Shown here piece by piece: positions 8,384-17,721 of a DNA stretch of 64,000 bases (positions are counted from its first letter, which is position 1; the number at the start of each line of letters is the position of its first letter). The stretch is from CAWGYT01 sp963826795 (GTDB lineage: Bacteria; Planctomycetota; Planctomycetia; Pirellulales; Pirellulaceae), in assembly GCA_963826795.1 (NCBI GenBank), contig CAWGYT010000009.1, forward strand, positions 434,001-498,000. The letters run 5' to 3'. The notes below the pieces were generated by a model that worked only from the letters and a program-made list of their open reading frames with translations, had not been told where the DNA came from and ran no database searches. A program made the position numbers and the translations under genes.

Positions 8384-9142
8384 ATGCCAAGCCCTGTCGA
8401 ATTCATGCGACTGTATCGAAATCTTTCGGTTCCGTACGTCCAGGATACGGGCCGCGTATGCCGCGAGGCGCGGGCCACGATTCAGCTGCGCAAATACTTC
8501 ATGATGGACTGGGACGCAGGAACCGAGGAGCTGACCGACTACAATCTTGTCACAGGGGGCGGACGCGGAAATACTTGGTTTCGCACCAACCGGGAACAGA
8601 TCCAGAACGCCGCCATGGGAAAAGGGGCGCCTCGCGATTACGAGTTGGCGCTCGAATGGGCCGTGATTTCTCAAAAAATCCGAAATCCATCCGAGTCGAC
8701 GATTCAAACGTTTTGCGACGATCGGCTGGGAATCGATTGTTCGGGGTTCGTGACGAACTACCTGATTGCCAACGGGAAAAAGGCAGACACCGCGACGGTC
8801 CGCCGCAACACGAGTGCGGCTTCCTATTATTCGGCCAGCAAAGCGGTCAACGATCCGACGGCCGTCCGCCAGGGTGATTTACTGGTCTGGATGACGGGCA
8901 ATACGGTCAAGCGCGGCCCCGGCCATGTCGCCGTGGTCGAATCGTATCGCGCACAAAGCGTCGAAGGGGGGAATATGCGGGTCGTGGAAGCAACCGGTGC
9001 GGCCGGAGCGACTCCCAAGCTGCTCGATTCGATGTACACTGTGGAGCGGATCATCGATCGGGGCGGTGCCGTTCCCGTGATGATTCTGGTCGTCAAGCGA
9101 CACGGCGTTTCCGGCAGCCGCGTGGCCGTCATTCGGCCGTAG
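8384..9142 (+). CDS. Putative NlpC/P60- or CHAP-like cysteine peptidase
   Basis: A 252-residue protein with a strong ribosome-binding site (AAAGGGAGG, 8 nt before ATG 8384). The central part has the pattern of papain-like NlpC/P60 or amidase enzymes: Cys119 in DCSGFVTNYL and His181 in GPGHVAVVESY, with a QGDLLVW segment between them that normally forms a core strand. These enzymes usually cleave peptidoglycan peptides. No signal peptide is visible, so either it acts in the cytoplasm or leaves by another route. The N-terminal 100 residues match nothing I recognise. It stands alone, downstream of 140 bp with no clear feature. The family call is inference from motifs. Confidence 0.55.
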   Translation: MPSPVEFMRLYRNLSVPYVQDTGRVCREARATIQLRKYFMMDWDAGTEELTDYNLVTGGGRGNTWFRTNREQIQNAAMGKGAPRDYELALEWAVISQKIRNPSESTIQTFCDDRLGIDCSGFVTNYLIANGKKADTATVRRNTSAASYYSASKAVNDPTAVRQGDLLVWMTGNTVKRGPGHVAVVESYRAQSVEGGNMRVVEATGAAGATPKLLDSMYTVERIIDRGGAVPVMILVVKRHGVSGSRVAVIRP

Positions 9143-9247
9143 GGCGCCGGCCGCTGTCTCGAACTTCATTGGCTTGACGTACATCCTCCAACTGCTGCAC
9201 CGTAAGGACCCGTTCCGGCGAGTTAATTCAAGCGCGGGGGCGTCCGA

Positions 9248-10003
9248 TTGAGCGAAGTGAGGAAACAAGGCGTGTCCCACCTTCCATCATCGTCTGCCCG
9301 GCCCTCGCACCGCTGGCGGCGGATTGCATTTCGCGTCGCCCTGTTTCTGGTCATTTACCTGGTCGTCGCGTATCTGCTTATACCGTTCGCATGGGAACGT
9401 TACGCCCGGCGTCATGCCTCGTTCGACGACAATCCTCGAGTCACGGTCACGGGCGATGGCCATCCCGGCGATCCGTTGAACGTGGGGCTGGCGGGAACGG
9501 AGGTGGAAGTCAAACAGGCGATGCGGGCCGCCAAGTGGTACGCCGCAGACCCGCTGGGTTTAAAAAGCGACTTCGAGATCGGCGCCGATACGGTTCTGAA
9601 TCGGTCGTACGACGAGGCTCCCGTCAGCAGTCTGTTCCTTTTCGGGCGCCGGGAAGACCTCGCGTTCGAGCAGCCCGTGGGAGACAATCCGCGACACCGC
9701 CACCACGTTCGTTTCTGGCACAGTGGCCAGGCCGCGGCCGACGGCCGCCCACTTTGGATCGGATCGGCCAGCTATGACAAGCGAGTCGGCCTCAGTCACA
9801 CGACCGGCCAAATCACGCACCATATCGATGCCAATGTCGACGTCGAAAGGGACCATGTCTTGGCGACGCTGCAGCAGACCGACGCCCTGACGGAAACCTA
9901 CAAGGTCCGGGGCTTTCATCAGGAACGCTCAGGGCGAAATGGCGGCGGCGACCTCTGGACGACCGACGGAGATCTTTGGGTCGGTGTCCTGGCCGCCCAC
10001 TAG
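9248..10003 (+). CDS. LssY C-terminal domain membrane-anchored protein
   Basis: A protein of about 251 residues with one transmembrane helix (about residues 28-50), then an extracytoplasmic LssY_C-type domain (PF14067). Diagnostic stretches are the early GxxxEVxxAMRAAKWY segment, the SSLFLFGRREDLAFEQ strand, and HHVRFWHS. LssY_C domains occur alone or fused to PAP2 phosphatase domains. The convergent neighbour ends 32 bp away and is a PAP2-type lipoprotein, so the pair may act together in the envelope. The start is uncertain: TTG at 9248, or GTG at 9257 or 9272. Confidence 0.75.
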   Translation: MSEVRKQGVSHLPSSSARPSHRWRRIAFRVALFLVIYLVVAYLLIPFAWERYARRHASFDDNPRVTVTGDGHPGDPLNVGLAGTEVEVKQAMRAAKWYAADPLGLKSDFEIGADTVLNRSYDEAPVSSLFLFGRREDLAFEQPVGDNPRHRHHVRFWHSGQAAADGRPLWIGSASYDKRVGLSHTTGQITHHIDANVDVERDHVLATLQQTDALTETYKVRGFHQERSGRNGGGDLWTTDGDLWVGVLAAH

Positions 10004-10034
10004 TGCCGTGGGACCCCTTTTCCCAACGGTTGCC

Positions 10035-11174
10035 TTACCAGCGCGACTCGACGGCAACGCCCAGCCCGTCGGACTGCGGATAAACGTACCACTCGTGGTT
10101 CTCGTGCTGATGATGCGCACGATCGACGGCACTGGACGCCACGTAGGCGAACCACCAGCCCAGGAAGGCCTGCGAAAAATAGTGGCTATCGTCGTTGATT
10201 CGCGAAAGCGCCGGCATCGCGGAGGCGACGTACAATCCTCCCTTCCAGGCCAGATTGTCCGTCATCTTCGCCGCGGACATGAACGGGATCGCTCCCATGA
10301 AGCTGTGGCCGCTGACCCCGTTGTCATCCTGCAGCGGCTTCCATTTCGAGTGCGCCGTTGTCTCGCCCGGACGAGATCCGCCGGTGAGCAGTTGCGCGGC
10401 CAACATCGGTGGTCCGCCGACCAAAATCGTGCGCAACGACCGCTGTCCCCACTCGGCCGTTTCACGACCCAGTGGCAGATCGTCGATCAGCGGTTCGGCC
10501 ACCGCGGTGACCACAAAGGCCGGAATCGTGTAGATCCCGTCGCCCAGAAACTTGGGTTGATGCAGCTTCTCAAAGAATTCATGGCTCGGCGCCAGCACGA
10601 CACTGTCCACATACGAGTCGCGAACAAAATGCTCGTCGAACCCCGTGTTTGCCATCAGCGCCCCCGCCGAGATTCCTCCCGCCAGCCAGGTCAACCCCTC
10701 GAGGGAATAGAACTCTCGCCAGTCCTCGACAATGCCGGACGCCTGTTCCTTCATCAACGCGGCGTAAGTGATGTCATTTCCCACCGAGTCGGCGCGTGTC
10801 AGATCGTTCAACATGTCGATTTGCAGCCGGTCGACCGGTGGTAGCCGCGCAATCGAATTGCCAGCGATGCCAGCTCCAAAAACGATGGGATCCCCCGTGT
10901 CGCGAGTGTTCGAGGACAGGCCGCTCGTGTCGGACTGCGCTCGGGCGACGAAGGTGTCGGACGGGAAATGATCGGAAGGCAGGAAATCGGACGGCGACGA
11001 AGCTGCTTGCGTATGGTTGACCAGCTTGATTGCATCCGCTTGATTTGGGCTGAGCGGTTCCGTGCCGTCGTCCGCAATGGCCGAAGATTCCTGCCGCGAC
11101 GGGCGCACCGCACGAGGCAGTCCGGCACAACCGGGTAGCGCCAGCAACGCGAACAGGGCGAAGCAAATCCGCAT
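10035..11174 (-). CDS. Lipoprotein with PAP2-like phosphatase domain
   Basis: A 379-residue protein with a lipoprotein signal (LFALLALPGC, Cys at about residue 16). About 130 polar residues follow, then a PAP2 superfamily domain. Motif 1 survives as GGSRP, motif 2 is SGHSFMGA with its His, and motif 3 is SRINDDSHYFSQ. Motif 3 keeps Ser-Arg and the catalytic His at the correct spacing but has Gln where the final Asp of SRxxxxxHxxxD is expected, and motif 1 lacks the usual Lys seven residues before Arg. It is probably a membrane-tethered acid phosphatase or a non-catalytic relative. Convergent with the LssY_C gene. Confidence 0.75.
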   Translation of the reverse strand: MRICFALFALLALPGCAGLPRAVRPSRQESSAIADDGTEPLSPNQADAIKLVNHTQAASSPSDFLPSDHFPSDTFVARAQSDTSGLSSNTRDTGDPIVFGAGIAGNSIARLPPVDRLQIDMLNDLTRADSVGNDITYAALMKEQASGIVEDWREFYSLEGLTWLAGGISAGALMANTGFDEHFVRDSYVDSVVLAPSHEFFEKLHQPKFLGDGIYTIPAFVVTAVAEPLIDDLPLGRETAEWGQRSLRTILVGGPPMLAAQLLTGGSRPGETTAHSKWKPLQDDNGVSGHSFMGAIPFMSAAKMTDNLAWKGGLYVASAMPALSRINDDSHYFSQAFLGWWFAYVASSAVDRAHHQHENHEWYVYPQSDGLGVAVESRW

Positions 11175-11480
11175 GGGCTACCCTTGCTGGTGAAATTCCG
11201 AGTCCGATGGGAACGTTATCGGTGTCCGGGGTACGTGTCAACGAATGTATTGCGCGAGATCAAGGGTCGGCGCGTGAATGCATTGGGCGGGCCGGCGAGG
11301 TTCCGCGAGCGCGAGGCTCCTTCCGAGCCGCGGCATGGATTCGGCTCGGCAGGAGCCTCGCCCGCCCGGTCTATGATTTTTCTACTGGTTGGGCGTTTCT
11401 GGCAGTCGATAGGGAGAGACAGGCCCGCAGGCTCGTTGCTTGCGCTGCACACCGGAAACCACTAACCCGATCTGGGTGCC
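11175..11480. other. Divergent intergenic gap with inverted repeat
   Basis: This gap separates the PAP2 lipoprotein gene and the efflux operon and must hold both promoters. The only structure I can see is the inverted repeat at 11285-11367. No convincing sigma-70 boxes could be assigned. Confidence 0.5.
11285..11367. repeat. Imperfect inverted repeat, GC-rich
   Basis: Outer arms GGGCGGGC and GCCCGCCC, middle arms GCGAGGCTCC and GGAGCCTCGC, and inner arms CCGAGCC and GGCTCGG surround a short loop. The wording matches dispersed 'GAGGCTCC...GGAGCCTC' repeats seen in planctomycete intergenic DNA, and a fragment occurs at 4507-4540. It could fold into a long RNA hairpin in the leader of the efflux operon. 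Confidence 0.65.
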
Positions 11481-13005
11481 ATGGAGCTTCCCTTGTCCAA
11501 TCGATCCGTGACAACTCCGAATGGTCGCGCCGCGAACGTGGATGCGCACGTCTTGGATTGCCGCGCCGGAGGTGCTTTCAAGGCGGTGGTGCGACGGCTG
11601 CCCTGGGTGCTGGTGTTGCTGCTGCTGGCGTGCTCGAGCTGTTCCTGGCATCGGCCACGGTGTCCGAAGCCGCCCGGCACGGTCAGCGACGAACTGGTCG
11701 CGCGCCACGTCTTACCATGGGAGTTGTCTACCGCCGGGCCAATTCATCTTGCCTCCGGACGTGAACCTTGACGACGGAGTGACGGACGAGGAGGCCATCG
11801 AGACGGCTCTCGCGAACAATTCGGCGTTTCAAGCGACGCTCACGCAATTGGGAATGGCGGCGGGCGACTTGATTCAAGCCGGGCTCTTGACCAATCCCAA
11901 CTTGCTCAATTTTTTTCCCGTGGGCGTCAAGCAATGGGAATGGGGCTTGTTTGCTCCACTCGAAGCCGTTGTCTTGCGGCCGCGGCGACTGGCACAGGCC
12001 GATAGCCAGTACGAAAACATCGCCAGTCAGCTGGTCCAAAACGGACTAACGCTCATCCGCGATGTACGTGTCGCGCATGCGGACCTGGCGTTGGCCATTG
12101 CGCAATGGGACTTGGCCCTGGAGGGGGTTGAGCTGCGGCAGAGCATTTCGGACCTGACGGTCAAGCGATTGAATCGTGGCGACATCAGCGAGTTGGAAAC
12201 GATGACGGCGAAGATCGACGCGCTGAACGCCGTGGCCAACGCGGCGCTGCTTGAGCAGAACGTCGTCGTGGCCCGCAGCAAATTGGAGTGGCTGATGGGG
12301 CTTCCTCCGGGAGACATCAAGCTGCATGCCGAGCTGGAGCAGCCCTCTCTGGTGGCCGAACTGGACGTTCCGACGCTGATCGACGCCGCGCTCGCTTCGC
12401 GTCCGGACGCCCAGGCAGCGCAATGGGCCGTCACCGCAGCCGCTCATCGCCTCCGCCTGGCTCGCTGGCAATTCCTCAGGTTCGAGGCAGTGGCCGATGC
12501 CAACTCAAAAGGCGAAAAGGGATATGAAGCCGGACCTGGCCTTCGTTTTGACGTTCCCATTTTCAATCTCAATCAAGGCGGCGTGGTGCGGGCCGAGGCC
12601 GAGTTGGCTCAGGCACAGCACAATCGCGACGCGATCCATGATCTGATCGCGCAAGAGGTTCGCAACGCGGCGGCCCAGTGGACCCAGGCGAAGCTGCAGC
12701 TGTCGATTCTGGAACGCCAGGTCGCGCCCTCCCTGCAAGAAGCGACGAAGATCGCCGAACAGGGCTTCGCCGACGGAGGGACGGACTACCTGCTCGTCCT
12801 GCTCACGACGTCTCAATACCTGGACGCGCGTGCGCGAATCCTGGACCAATGGGCCGCGCTGCTTCGCGCCCGTGCGGAACTGGAACGCGGCATCGGCGGT
12901 CGGCTGGAAACGCTGCCCGAGGAATTGCCGCCGCCGCGGTTGCCGGACGCTGTCGAGCCCAGCGAGGCCCCCCTTCCCAACGAGGGTCCGCTGCGCGACG
13001 ATTAG
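11481..13005 (+). CDS. TolC-family outer membrane efflux lipoprotein, frameshifted
   Basis: Two frames are needed. The first (from ATG 11481) gives a lipoprotein signal, VLVLLLLACSSC with the Cys near residue 54. The second gives the TolC/CzcC body with the alternating helical pattern (EAIETALANNSAFQ, GLLTNPNLL, YENIASQLVQNGL, and the second repeat LIDAALASRPDAQ). The frame changes in or after the CGCGCGC tract at 11699-11705; adding one dinucleotide there restores a 508-residue protein. The N-terminus of the second frame alone is nonsense. It is the outer-membrane channel of the tripartite RND pump encoded downstream. A palindromic repeat doublet separates it from the adaptor gene. Confidence 0.8.
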
Positions 13006-13020
13006 GTTGGAAAAAGGGCT

Positions 13021-13159
13021 TGGAAAAAGGGGTCAGGTCCCAAAAGCCGGAACGGCCCTTCGGGTGCTTCGCACTTTTGGGACCTGACCCCTTTTTCCAA
13101 GCCCGGAACGGCCCTTCGGGTGCTTCGCACTTTTGGGACCTGACCCCTTTTTCCAAGCC
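13021..13159. repeat. Palindromic repeat doublet, GGTCAGGTCCC family, copies B and C
   Basis: Copy B (13021-13100) is a near-perfect palindrome with arms GGAAAAAGGGGTCAGG and complement, and inner TTCGGGTGCTTCGCAC. Its right half is then repeated once more with a 56-nt period (copy C, to 13159). It lies between the TolC and HlyD genes of one operon, so the transcript would carry a large hairpin. Confidence 0.85.
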
Positions 13160-13199
13160 CGGACCTGATCGGTGACACAGGAGAAGGCGGCGTGGTACG

Positions 13200-14619
13200 A
13201 TGCACCAGATGATCGACACCGTGCGCTTCGCCTCGACGCTTCCGACGCCTCTTGGCGGAACCCACGCCCTGACAGGCAGCCCCGTTGTTGCCGCGAGGAT
13301 TCGCTTCGTGCGTCAGCTGCCCGGATGGATCGCTCTGGCCGTCGCGATCCTTTGCCCCGCGTGCGGGCGAGATGCGAAAACGTCGCAGCCCAAGGCAGGC
13401 CCGCCTGCCAAAGTCGAGAAGCTGCCGCTGGAAACGGAGATCTCGCGTCTTACGCTCACACCGCAAGCCGCTGAGCGGCTGGGCATTTCAGTCGCCGCCA
13501 TCACGCGCGAGAAGATTGATCGGCGACGCACGTTCGGCGGTGAAGTGATGATTCCGGGAGGCAAGTCGATTATCGTCTCGGCGCCCGTGACCGGGACGAT
13601 CGCGCGCCCGAAAAGAACTCGATTCCCTTGCCGGGACAGTCCGTTCAAGTCGGCGAACCCGTGCTTTCCCTGGTTCCCTTGCTGACGCCAGAGCGATACG
13701 TACCGACCCCGGCCGAGCGGATTCAGATGGCCAATGCGCGGGGAACGCTCCTTTCGGCGGTAACCGTCGCTCACGGCGATGTCGAGCGGAGTCAGGCGGA
13801 GGTCGACGCGGCCAAGATTGCGTTAACGCGAGCCGAGCAGCTATTGGCCGATAAGGTCGGCAGCGCGAAAGCAGTCGACGACGCTCAAGCTATTTTGAAT
13901 ATTGCCGTCTCTTCGCTCGAGGCTGCCCAAGACCGTCAGCAGCAGTTCGAGGCGTTGTTGGCGGAACTGGATACAGGCGTCTCCCAGGGCAAGGCGTCGC
14001 CGCTGGTAATGGGATCGCCCCAATCAGGCGTCATCCGCACTTTGTCCGTGTCGCAGGGACAAACCGTCGCCACCGGTGCGGCCTTGTTCGAAGTCGTCGA
14101 CACGCGGTCGATGTGGATTCGCACACCCGTCTATGTCGATCTGATTCCCGAGATCGACATTCAATCCGACGCAATCGTCGTCGCACTCGGAGCACGGGCG
14201 CCAAACCCGGCGGCCGACCGGCCGGCAGACGACACGCCGTTCGGCGCGCCGAACGATCGCGCACTCCGTCGTCTGCGCCTCCGTCGGCGGATCCGCTGAG
14301 CACGACGGCCGACCTGTACTATGAAGTGGACAATTCCCAGAACCGGTATCGGCCCGGCGAACGTGTCGGTGTGAGCCTCAAACTCCGCGGCGCCGAGGAG
14401 AGTCTGCTCGTTTCGGCCCAAGCCATCCTGTACGACATCCATGGCGGTACGTGGGTCTACATCCAGACGGGCGAGCATGCCTTTCAACGGCAACGCGTGC
14501 TTGTTCGCTATACCGAGGGTGGTCGGGCCGTGCTGGACCAAGGTCCACCCGTCGGAACTCCGGTTGTCGTTGAGGGTGCCGCGGAGCTGTACGGCACGGA
14601 ATTCGGAACCGGGAAATGA
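13200..14619 (+). CDS. HlyD/CusB-family efflux adaptor, two frameshifts
   Basis: The protein is spread over three frames. Frame 1 gives a lipoprotein signal (AVAILCPACG) and the first beta/lipoyl half. Frame 2 gives the helical hairpin (ERIQMANARGTLLSAV through LAELDTGVSQGK), the second lipoyl half SGVIRTLSVSQGQTVATG, and VDTRSMWIRTPVY. Frame 3 gives the membrane-proximal end. Removing one dinucleotide at CGCGCGC 13601-13607 and one at CGCGC 14258-14262 yields a continuous 471-residue adaptor; a GCGCGC at 14244 is an alternative second site. Such adaptors bridge the RND pump and the TolC channel in metal efflux. The stop overlaps the RND ATG (ATGA). The start at 13200 is uncertain. Confidence 0.78.
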
Positions 14620-17600
14620 GTTGGCTGATTGAATCGTCGTTGCGATTGCGTGTGATCGTGGTGGCCTTGGCGCTCGCCTTGATCTTCGTCGGCCTTCGAA
14701 CGGCGGATCGGGTGCCGCTGGATGTTTTTCCCGAATTCGCTCCGCCGGTCGTCGAAATCCAAACGGAAGTGCCGGGGATCTCGACTGAAGAAGTCGAAAG
14801 CCTGGTGACGGTTCCGATTGAAAGTTCGCTGAATGGAATCCCCTATCTCAAGACCGTCCGGTCCAAGTCGGTTTTAGGCTTGTCGTCGGTGCGGCTGATC
14901 TTCGCCGAGGGAACCGATCTGTTGACGGCGCGGCAGCTGGTCCAAGAGCGGCTCGCGACCGTCGCAGCGACGTTGCCTGCCAGTTCGCTGCCGCCCCGGA
15001 TTCTACCGCCGCTTTCGTCGCTCAGCCGCTGCCTCAAAATCGGACTGTGGAAAGAGGAAGCCGCCGCCGACAACGGCGTGCAAGCTCAGATGGACATGAC
15101 CGTCATCGCGCGATGGACTCTGCGACCTCGGTTGATGGCCGTGCCGGGCGTGGCCAACGTGGCGATCTGGGGCGAGAAAGATCCGCAACTGCAGGTCGTC
15201 GTTGATCCTGATCGGCTGCGTGCCAACCAAGTGACATTGGATTTGGTACTGCAAACCGTGCGCGACGCAACCGCCGTCGGCGCGGGCGGCTTCGTGGATA
15301 CCGCGAATCAACGTTTGGCGATTCGCCATATTCCGCCGGTTTACTCTCCCGAAGGCCTGGGCGAAGTCGTGATCACGTTTCGTGGCGGAGCGCCGCTGCG
15401 AATTCGCGACGTGGCCGATGTGGTGATCGACCACCCGCCGCCGATTGGCAACGCCATTATCAATAGTCGTCCGGGACTGCTGCTGATTGTCGAAAAACAG
15501 CCCTGGGCCAACACCTTGGCCGTGACACGAGGTGTCGAGGCGGCGATTCGGGAAATGGAACCCGCGCTGGGTGACATCCAGTATGACACGACGATCTTTC
15601 GCCCCGCCACGTTTATCGAGCGGGCGATCGCCAATCTCGGCCACTCGATGCTGGTCGGCTGCGTCCTTGTGATCCTGGTCCTCGTGCTGTTCCTCTTCGA
15701 TTGGCGATCCGCGCTGATCAGCGCGACCGCCATTCCGCTGTCGCTGATCGCGGCCGTCATGGTGCTTTATTGGCGTGGCGGAACCATTAACACGATGGTG
15801 CTCGCCGGCCTTGTGATCGCGCTGGGTGAGGTCGTGGACGACGCCATCATTGATGTCGAGAATATCGTCCGGCGGCTCAGACTCAATCGTCAGGCGGCTC
15901 AACCACGCGACGCGTTTTCGGTGGTCCTGGCTGCATCGCTTGAGGTCCGAAGCGCGGTGGTCTACGCCACCATGATCGTGATCTTCGCCTTTCTACCCGT
16001 CTTCTTCCTGAAGGGGCTGGCGGGCTCGTTTTTTCGCCCGCTGGCAACGTCCTATATCCTGGCCATTCTCGCGTCGCTGGTCGTCGCCCTGACGGTGACG
16101 CCCGCGCTGTGCTTGCTGCTGCTGCCAAGTGTCGCCGAGCGACGACACCAAGATGGCCCGCTGGTCGGAGGACTCAAGTCGATCTACCGCCGGCTGCTTC
16201 CTCCGCTGGTCACCCGCCCCCGAGCCACTCTTGGGGCGAGCCTGGGAGTCTTGGCTTGTCTGGCGCTGCTGATCCCACAGTTGGGCGAAGAGCTGATGCC
16301 GAAGTTCAAGGAGACCGATTTCCTGATGCACTGGGTCGAAAAGCCTGGCATCGGCATTGATGCGATGGATCGCATCACGATCCGCGCCAGCGAGGAGCTG
16401 ATGGCCGTCGAGGGCGTTCGCAACTTCGGCTCCCACATCGGTCGGGCCGAGGTGGCTGACGAGGTCGTCGGGCCTAATTTTACTGAACTCTGGATCAGTA
16501 TCGATCCGGCGGCCGACTACGACGTGACGGTTGCCGAAGTCCAGGACATCGTCGATGGATATCCCGGCCTCTACCGCGATCTGTTGACCTACTTGACGGA
16601 GCGAATCAAGGAGGTCTTGACGGGCACCAGCGCTTCGATCGTTGTCCGCACCTACGGGCCAAATCTCGAGCAGCTTCGAGACGACCGCGCAGGACATCGC
16701 GCTGGCCATGCGGGACATCGAAGGGGTCACGACCCTGAAAGTTGAACCGCAAGTCCTGGTGCCCCAGATCGCAATCCAATTGAATCCCGAGGCGGCCGCT
16801 CGATTCGGCGTGACACCCGGGGCACTCATGCGCGCCGTAACGACACTCGTCAATGGGACGCGCGTTGGCGAAATCTACGAGGAGCAAAAGATCTTCGGCG
16901 TCGTCGTCCGTGGCGAAAAGCGGCTGCATCCCGACGTCGCGTCCTTGGCGGAGCTGATGATCGACACCCCGTCGGGAGCCCAAGTTCCGCTGCGAGATCT
17001 GGCCGACATCGCCGTCGTGCCGGCCCCGAATGTGATCAATCGCGAAAGTGCATCGCGTCGAATCGACGTGACCTGCAACGTCGCCGAACGGGACTTGGGC
17101 AGCGTCGCGCGAGACATCGAGCGACAAGTGCTGGCGAATGTCAACTTTCCGACCGAGTACCATCCGGAGTTTCTGGGTGAGTACGCTGAATCGCAGGCGT
17201 CGCGGCGGACGATCCTCGCGCTGTCGCTGATCGCGATCGTGGCGATCCTGCTGATTCTCTACGTCGATTTCCAGTCGGTTCGCTTGGTGTTGCTGATGGC
17301 GACCGTCTTTCCGTTGGCGCTCCTGGGCGGAGTCGTCGGCGCGACGCTGGCAGGCGGCGTGATTTCACTCGGTTCGCTGGTCGGCTTCGTAACGGTGCTG
17401 GGAATCGCCGCGCGGAATGCCATTATGCTGGTCAGCCACTATCGTCACTTGCAATTTGAGGAGGACGTCCCTTTCGGGCTCGAGCTCGTCATTCGCGGGG
17501 CGGAGGAACGACTCGCGCCGATCCTGATGACCGCCCTCACCACAGGCCTGGCACTCGTCCCGCTGGTCGTGACGGGCAATATCTCGGGCCAAGAGATCGA

Positions 17601-17721
17601 ATACCCGATGGCCTTCGTGATTCTGGGAGGAATCGCAAGCTCCACGCTGCTCAACCTCTTCGTCCTGCCGATCGCGTTCCTTCGGTTCGGCCAGACGGCC
17701 GCGCCCGTTCATGGCACGTAA
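14616..17721 (+). CDS. CzcA/CusA-family heavy-metal RND pump, frameshifted
   Basis: An inner-membrane RND transporter of about 1035 residues after repair, normal for CzcA/CusA. The first frame holds TM1, the porter domain and TM2-TM6. The signature in TM4 is ALGEVVDDAIIDVENIVRRL, which is typical of heavy-metal rather than drug RND pumps. The second frame holds the second porter half and TM8-TM12 (FVTVLGIAARNAIMLVSHYRHL). The change of frame is near 16676-16690; adding one dinucleotide in CGCGC (16686-16690) or GAGA joins the halves. The metal cannot be deduced with confidence. It is translationally coupled to the adaptor gene, and its 3' end overlaps the convergent DUF1549/1553 gene by 13 bp. 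Confidence 0.85.

Noticed and set aside
11521..11760. N-terminal part of the long efflux-channel open frame
   Set aside because: Cys/Trp/Arg-rich nonsense; the overlapping frame from 11481 gives a proper lipoprotein signal, so this part is out of frame.
11481..17721. Programmed ribosomal frameshifting in the efflux genes
   Set aside because: No X-XXY-YYZ heptamer or RF2-like site at the junctions, and the same GCGC context occurs in unrelated genes, so a shared sequence-level cause is simpler.
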